From Chryseobacterium carnipullorum (GTDB lineage: Bacteria; Bacteroidota; Bacteroidia; Flavobacteriales; Weeksellaceae), in assembly GCF_900142785.1 (NCBI RefSeq), contig NZ_FRCD01000003.1, positions 186,001 through 250,000 of the forward strand: DNA of 64,000 nucleotides, written 5' to 3'. Position numbers and translations under genes: made by a program. Under the pieces are notes generated by a model, which was given only the letters and a program-made list of their open reading frames with translations, had not been told where the DNA came from and did no database searches. The first letter of the stretch is position 1. Each line of letters begins with the position of its first letter. Positions 59,500 through 64,000 of this stretch are shown here, one piece after another.

Positions 59500-60372
59500 T
59501 TAAATAAATTTTTCTAAAATAAAGTACAAATATACGACAGGAACGCAAATTAAAAAACTGTCCAGTCTGTCCAATACTCCTCCATGCCCCGGAATAATGT
59601 TTCCGCTGTCTTTTACGCCGAAATTTCTTTTAAGCTGGCTCTCTACAAGATCTCCCAGCGGAGCAAATGCTGCTACCAGAAAACCTACCATCATCCAGTT
59701 CCCGCGAAGTTCAGGCTGGTAATGTTCTATAAAGTAAGATAAAACCAATGTTAAGACAACGCCCCCGGCATATCCCTCCCAGGTCTTTTTTGGAGAGATT
59801 TTAGGCGCCATTTTATGTTTTCCGAAAAACTTGCCGGTAAGATACGCAAAGGTATCACTGCTCCAGATCAGGATAAACAGGAAAAGTACTTCCAGTGAGA
59901 ATGTTCCTTCAAAACTGGAAAACTTAGGCAAGCCTAATGCAAAGCTGAAAGGCAATGCAACGTAAATAACCGTAAAAATCAGCTTTCCGCTGTCGTAATA
60001 TAATTCGTTGGGATATTTGAATAAAGTAACCACGGCAATCGCGATCAGAGAAATAGCGAGTATTTCATTCAGTCTGAAGTCGAAAAAGAAGTCGTGGTGG
60101 AAATATCTTTTGGAGAAAACGTAATAAATAAAAATAACCAGTGGGAGTACGATCCATTTTTCATAGCCTTTCCCGAATTTCATGATCTTGATACATTCCC
60201 ATGTACCTACCAGTAGCAGAAGGCTTATCAGCGCGAAATAAAGATATTCCTGCCTGATAAGGTCCGGATGGATCCGGTTGATCAGCTGGGCTCCCAGCGG
60301 TGTGGTGCAAAGAATGATAACGGCAACGTAAACAAGTCCTGAAATGGTTCTTTGAATGAGGTTTTTGTCCAA
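59500..60372 (-). CDS. cdsA: Phosphatidate cytidylyltransferase
   Basis: Forms CDP-diacylglycerol from phosphatidic acid and CTP, the common precursor of membrane phospholipids. The protein is 290 residues with about eight transmembrane helices. The family signature is complete in two parts: SDTFAYLTGKFFGKHKMAPKISPKKTWEG, and near the end GDLVESQLKRNFGVKDSGNIIPGHGGVLDRLDS. It lies directly before psd and after the LUD gene. Confidence 0.95.
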   Translation of the reverse strand: MDKNLIQRTISGLVYVAVIILCTTPLGAQLINRIHPDLIRQEYLYFALISLLLLVGTWECIKIMKFGKGYEKWIVLPLVIFIYYVFSKRYFHHDFFFDFRLNEILAISLIAIAVVTLFKYPNELYYDSGKLIFTVIYVALPFSFALGLPKFSSFEGTFSLEVLFLFILIWSSDTFAYLTGKFFGKHKMAPKISPKKTWEGYAGGVVLTLVLSYFIEHYQPELRGNWMMVGFLVAAFAPLGDLVESQLKRNFGVKDSGNIIPGHGGVLDRLDSFLICVPVVYLYFILEKFI

Positions 60373-60396
60373 AATGTAAAATTTATAAGTGGATGC

Positions 60397-60978
60397 TTAA
60401 TCTTCAAGCAGCAATAAAAAGAGTTTTGTATTCGTATGAGAAGCAGAGTCTAAACTTGACTGGCCTCCGCTAATGGAAGTGAGATTTTTGATATTCCCGT
60501 TTCTTTTTATTTTTCCCATCGCATCATTAAGGTTGTTCACTATCTGTGAAACATTGGCCATGATAATGATTTTACCAGGCAGTCTTGAAGAATGGTAATG
60601 AAGAATATTGTTATGCGAAAGCATAATCCTTCCGTCATAGGCAATAAGATATTCACAAGTAATAAAGGCAGCATCACTGGCATGCTCCATTTCTGAAGTA
60701 TAAGGTACTTTCACTACATTCAAAAAGCTCTGAAGCTCCTTGTCCCAGCAAAATACATTACCGATTCCTTCTATTTTGACAATTTGATTTAAGGTCTGTA
60801 GAGCCTCCGCTTCATCTGCACAATAATTAAAAAATCCCCCTGAATGCGTAAACAATTGCGCAAACTTATAGTCAAGATCCGCATTTTTCAGCGAGTCCCC
60901 GAGTTTTTCCAGGCTCTGTTTTTCTTCTTCCTCAGGCTGGTTGGTAAGTTTGCTTACAATCCTCTTGAATAAATTCAA
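60397..60978 (-). CDS. LUD-domain (LutC/YkgG-like) protein
   Basis: A 193-residue protein. It is shorter than, and diverges from, classical LutC. The LUD-type strands are visible: NVFCWDKELQSFLNVVKVPY, DAAFITCEYLIAYDGRIMLS, GKIIIMANVSQIVNNLNDAM, and a terminal TKLFLLLLED that corresponds to the usual LLxxD end. In flavobacteria this gene stands between ftsH and cdsA. Its biochemical role here is not known. It is separated from ftsH by a terminator, so it may start its own transcript with cdsA and psd. Confidence 0.82.
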   Translation of the reverse strand: MNLFKRIVSKLTNQPEEEEKQSLEKLGDSLKNADLDYKFAQLFTHSGGFFNYCADEAEALQTLNQIVKIEGIGNVFCWDKELQSFLNVVKVPYTSEMEHASDAAFITCEYLIAYDGRIMLSHNNILHYHSSRLPGKIIIMANVSQIVNNLNDAMGKIKRNGNIKNLTSISGGQSSLDSASHTNTKLFLLLLED

Positions 60979-61054
60979 CTTAATCTATTTTTAGTCACGT
61001 TATACAAAAATAGAAAATAAATACAATAGATTCTAAAAATGTGTGTTTAAATAT

Positions 61055-61092
61055 GAAAAAACCTGACAATTCTAAGACTGTCAGGTTTTTTT
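61055..61092 (-). terminator. Terminator of ftsH
   Basis: AACCTGACA/TGTCAGGTT, extended by A/T pairs, 10-nt loop, T tracts on both strands. Confidence 0.88.
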
Positions 61093-61112
61093 TAGTATGT
61101 TTTTGAAGTATT

Positions 61113-63128
61113 TTAAAGTTGAGTCGGGCTTTCCGGAGCCTGAATTTCACTTTCTTCTTCCTTGTCTTTAATAAGAATCTGCTCATCCGGTTCTTTCGCG
61201 GTAGAAATCGTACTGGTCACAGGTCTTTCTGTTAACTCAGGATCCCATGCTCTTTTACCAAATATGTCTTCAAGATCTTCACGGAAAATCACTTCTTTTT
61301 CTAAAAGCTTATTTGCTAAAGCATCAAGCTTATCTTTATTTTCAGTAAGAATCTGAACTGCTCTCTCATACTGATTTTCAATAATGGATTTAATCTCAAC
61401 ATCAATCTTATTGGCAGTTTCCTCAGAATACGGTTTTCCGAAATTATATTCAGACTGTCCCGAGCTGTCATAATAAGAGATATTACCTATAGTAGGACTT
61501 AAACCATAAACAGTAACCATAGCCTGCGCTCTTTTCGTTACAGATTCTAGGTCAGACAATGCTCCTGTTGAAATATTATTAAAAATCACCTGCTCTGCTG
61601 CTCTACCTCCCAGAGTTGCACAAAATTCGTCCAGCATCTGTTCCGTAGTAGTTAACTGTCTTTCTTCCGGAAGATACCAGGCTGCACCCAGAGAGCGTCC
61701 TCTTGGAACGATCGTCACTTTTAAAAGTGGTGCTGCATGTTCTACCAACCATGAGATCGTAGCGTGACCTGCTTCATGATAAGCAACTCTTCTTTTCTCA
61801 GAAGGTTTGATGGCCATATTCTTTTTCTCAAGACCTCCGATGATTCTGTCTACCGCATCAAGGAAATCCTGTTTCGTTACTGAAGTATGGCTATTTCTGG
61901 CTGCAATCAATGCTGCTTCGTTACATACATTAGCGATATCAGCTCCACTGAATCCAGGAGTTTGTTTCGCTAAGAAGTCTCTGTCTACCGTATCATCTAA
62001 TTTGATTTTCAGCAAGTGAACATCAAAAATCTCTCTTCTTTCATGTAATTCCGGAAGGTCTACATAAATTGAACGGTCAAAACGTCCTGCTCTCATTAAA
62101 GCTTTATCAAGGATATCAGCTCTGTTGGTAGCGGCCATTACGATTACGTTAACGTCTGTTCCGAAACCATCCATTTCTGTCAGAAGCTGGTTAAGCGTAT
62201 TTTCTCTTTCGTCGTTTCCGCCTGAGAAGTTATTCTTTCCTCTTGCACGTCCGATAGCATCAATCTCATCGATAAAGATGATTGCCGGAGATTTTGCTTT
62301 TGCCTGAGCAAAAAGGTCTCTTACTCTTGAAGCACCTACCCCAACGAACATTTCTACGAAATCCGAACCTGAAAGGGAGAAGAACGGTACTTTGGCTTCC
62401 CCTGCAACAGCTTTAGCCAATAACGTTTTACCGGTTCCCGGAGGGCCTACCAAGAGCACCCCTTTAGGAATCTTACCTCCCAGTTTGGTATATTTTTCAG
62501 AGTTTTTAAGGAAATCTACCACTTCCTGTACTTCTTCTTTAGCGCCTTCAAGACCTGCAACATCTTTAAATGTCACCTGAATTCTTTCTTTTTCGTCAAA
62601 AAGCTTGGCTTTGGATTTCCCGATTGAGAAAATCTGTCCGCCAGGCCCTCCGCCACCGCCCATCTTTCTGAAAAGAAGGAAGTAGAAAAGTCCTAAGATC
62701 GCGATCCATATCAAAGCTGACACCAAGATATCCATGAACGGGTTTTTACCAGCTCCGTAATCTTTTGTCGTTTTGATATTAGCGTCTGCGGCTTTTACCT
62801 GATCAAATTTTTGAAGGAAAAGCTGAAGATCTCCATATTTTACAGAAAAATCTGCTTTTGGAGCCATATCGAACGCAGAAAGAGGATTGCTCTGATTGGC
62901 CGTTTTACTGACCATGGCTGTCTTTGCTGCTTTTGTCAGGAAAACATCAGCTTTCTCTGTATCTTTGTATATTATAACGTTTTGGACCTTTCCTGCCTGC
63001 ATTTCCCTAAAGAAAGCATCCTCATCAATAGATTTTGCACTGTCGCCTCCTAAAAAATTGGAACCGAAAAATAACAAAAGAGCCACGATTGCAATTGGAA
63101 AAAACCAGTTGAATCCTTTATTGTTCAT
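61113..63128 (-). CDS. ftsH: ATP-dependent zinc metalloprotease FtsH
   Basis: Membrane-anchored AAA+ protease for quality control. The protein is 671 residues. Transmembrane helix 1 is at 8-24, a periplasmic domain follows, and helix 2 is at 132-153. The AAA module has Walker A GPPGTGKT at 228-235, Walker [13 protein letters not shown] near 284-294, the SRH ending RAGRFDR near 346-352, and the pore loop FVGVGA. The protease site is HEAGH at 451-455, with the third zinc ligand Asp near DLESVTKRA. The acidic tail ends [13 protein letters not shown]. It follows rsfS by 22 nt. Confidence 0.97.
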   Translation of the reverse strand: MNNKGFNWFFPIAIVALLLFFGSNFLGGDSAKSIDEDAFFREMQAGKVQNVIIYKDTEKADVFLTKAAKTAMVSKTANQSNPLSAFDMAPKADFSVKYGDLQLFLQKFDQVKAADANIKTTKDYGAGKNPFMDILVSALIWIAILGLFYFLLFRKMGGGGGPGGQIFSIGKSKAKLFDEKERIQVTFKDVAGLEGAKEEVQEVVDFLKNSEKYTKLGGKIPKGVLLVGPPGTGKTLLAKAVAGEAKVPFFSLSGSDFVEMFVGVGASRVRDLFAQAKAKSPAIIFIDEIDAIGRARGKNNFSGGNDERENTLNQLLTEMDGFGTDVNVIVMAATNRADILDKALMRAGRFDRSIYVDLPELHERREIFDVHLLKIKLDDTVDRDFLAKQTPGFSGADIANVCNEAALIAARNSHTSVTKQDFLDAVDRIIGGLEKKNMAIKPSEKRRVAYHEAGHATISWLVEHAAPLLKVTIVPRGRSLGAAWYLPEERQLTTTEQMLDEFCATLGGRAAEQVIFNNISTGALSDLESVTKRAQAMVTVYGLSPTIGNISYYDSSGQSEYNFGKPYSEETANKIDVEIKSIIENQYERAVQILTENKDKLDALANKLLEKEVIFREDLEDIFGKRAWDPELTERPVTSTISTAKEPDEQILIKDKEEESEIQAPESPTQL

Positions 63129-63150
63129 TTATACTTTTTAAAATTTAAAA

Positions 63151-63513
63151 TTAATTTTCAATTTTGGTAATAGCTGCATCTCCCCAAAGTTCTTCAATAT
63201 CGTAGTACTCACGCACTTCTTTTTGGAAAATATGCACTACCACGGTTACGTAATCTACCAAAACCCACATTGAGTTTTCAGTACCTTCTACATGCCAAGG
63301 CCTATCTTTAAGATCGTTTCTTACCTTCTTTTCTACACTTCCTGCCAATGCAGAAACCTGTGTATTTGAGTTTCCGCTACAAATTATAAAAGTTTCCGCT
63401 ACAGAGTTTTCAATCTTCGAAAGATCGAAAATCATAATATCTTCCCCCTTTACATCCTGGATGGCTTCAACAATTTTATCTATTAGTGCCTGCTTTTCTG
63501 CTGTTTTATTCAT
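63151..63513 (-). CDS. rsfS: Ribosome silencing factor
   Basis: Binds ribosomal protein uL14 and blocks subunit joining in starved cells. The protein is 120 residues from ATG 63513 (MNKTAEKQALIDKIVEAI). Family motifs are KGEDIMIFDLSKIENSVAETFIICSGNSNTQV, EGTENSMWVLVDYVTVVVHIFQKEVREYYDIEELWGDA; the YYxLExLW end is typical. A TAAATTTG element at 63532-63539 lies 18 nt upstream. First gene of the rsfS-ftsH unit; divergent from birA. Confidence 0.95.
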   Translation of the reverse strand: MNKTAEKQALIDKIVEAIQDVKGEDIMIFDLSKIENSVAETFIICSGNSNTQVSALAGSVEKKVRNDLKDRPWHVEGTENSMWVLVDYVTVVVHIFQKEVREYYDIEELWGDAAITKIEN

Positions 63514-63531
63514 TAAAATATCTATAATCTG

Positions 63532-63539
63532 CAAATTTA
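63532..63539 (-). promoter_or_regulatory. -7 element of rsfS-ftsH
   Basis: Minus-strand TAAATTTG; no TTG at -33. Confidence 0.5.
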
Positions 63540-63598
63540 TTGTTTTTCTTTTACTTTAGCCTTATTTTTAGCCCTTTAAAGTCTTAAAGTTTTCTTAA

Positions 63599-64000
63599 AT
63601 GGATCAATTATTTTATTTAAAAGAGTGCTCTTCTACTAATGACGAAGTTTCAAAGTTTTTACTTTATGAAAATTCAGATTTTATTGGAGTCTCTACATTC
63701 AATCAAACTAAGGGCCGCGGACAATATGGAAATACATGGGCAGCTGCCGCCGGAAAAAATGTCGCCTATACTTTGGCGGTCAAGGCTAAAAACATTCTGC
63801 TTACAGACTTTATATTCAATTACTATACCGCAGTTGTTATCCGGGATTATCTGGCCAATTTGACTGATAAAGACGTAAAAATAAAGTGGCCGAATGATAT
63901 GATCCTTAAAAATAAAAAAATCGTCGGGATCTTAATTGAAAAGAAAAAAATTAATCAAAATAATTATTTCATCATCGGAGCAGGCTTTAATGTCCTGCAG
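63599..64000 (+). CDS. birA: Biotin--[acetyl-CoA-carboxylase] ligase, 3' end cut by window
   Basis: Attaches biotin to the carrier protein of acetyl-CoA carboxylase. The frame is open from ATG 63599 to the window edge (134 residues visible of about 240). It lacks an N-terminal DNA-binding domain, so it is a pure ligase. Motifs are CSSTNDEV at 10-17, the biotinyl-AMP loop GRGQYGNTW at 39-47, KWPNDM at 96-101, and KKIVGILIE at 106-114. Divergent from rsfS, as is common in flavobacteria. Confidence 0.95.
   Translation, partial: MDQLFYLKECSSTNDEVSKFLLYENSDFIGVSTFNQTKGRGQYGNTWAAAAGKNVAYTLAVKAKNILLTDFIFNYYTAVVIRDYLANLTDKDVKIKWPNDMILKNKKIVGILIEKKKINQNNYFIIGAGFNVLQ

Noticed and set aside
63639..63863. 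74-codon frame near the right edge
   Set aside because: It is another frame of birA, whose real frame begins at ATG 63599 and runs off the window with complete BirA motifs.
1..64000. tRNA, rRNA, CRISPR array or known riboswitch
   Set aside because: I checked all larger gaps by eye and saw no tRNA acceptor/T-arm pattern, no regularly spaced identical repeats and no recognisable riboswitch core.

Overview
The window looks like a chromosomal segment of a Flavobacteriia bacterium, most likely Chryseobacterium or a close relative in Weeksellaceae. The sequence is AT-rich. Promoters carry the Bacteroidota -7 word TAnnTTTG. Most genes lack strong Shine-Dalgarno sequences. Typical clade genes are present: T9SS type B surface proteins, TonB-dependent receptors, the exosortase F pair, DUF4293 next to rho, and a Rho with a large insertion. 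I see no rRNA, tRNA, CRISPR array, prophage or complete insertion sequence.

Layout. 0-9.6 kb: the end of a beta-carbonic anhydrase, pth, two related lipoproteins, a three-gene operon of related secreted proteins, and mfd. 9.7-14 kb: small lipoprotein and secreted-protein genes, a GH3-family enzyme and an MFS exporter. 14-25.8 kb: four long T9SS type B proteins interrupted by dnaB and rnhA. These four are built from two kinds of N-terminal module and two kinds of C-terminal module. The fourth is broken by one in-frame TGA. 25.9-36.2 kb: a nitroreductase, nadB, an unknown membrane protein, nadC, a TonB receptor, a four-helix membrane protein, asd, a CDF transporter, and xrtF with its partner. 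36.4-40 kb: an AmgK-like sugar kinase, a stand-alone RapZ C-terminal domain, a MurU-like nucleotidyltransferase and a LOG protein, with a GxxExxY gene between flanking inverted repeats inserted in this group. 41-47 kb: a TonB receptor, a DUF5689 lipoprotein and a divergent secreted EEP-family nuclease or phosphatase. 47.5-54.4 kb: superoxide dismutase, rho, DUF4293, an M28 peptidase and an MsbA-like ABC transporter. 54.5-58.3 kb: a large secreted protein with three regulator genes that look like its local control circuit. 58.8-64 kb: rsfS-ftsH-LUD-cdsA-psd on the minus strand, with birA divergent and cut by the window edge.

How genes work together. cdsA and psd are phospholipid synthesis genes in one operon. 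nadB and nadC are two steps of NAD synthesis. The kinase and nucleotidyltransferase pair fits recycling of cell-wall amino sugars to UDP-sugars, with the RapZ-like protein as a possible amino-sugar sensor (inference). The receptor, lipoprotein and nuclease genes fit a scavenging locus for a phosphate-containing polymer such as extracellular nucleic acid (inference).

The observations I rate highest are the inverted-repeat-flanked GxxExxY cassette, the mosaic T9SS quartet with its nonsense codon, the overlapping divergent promoters of rho and DUF4293, and the regulator cluster sharing a 10-bp motif at about 56-57 kb.
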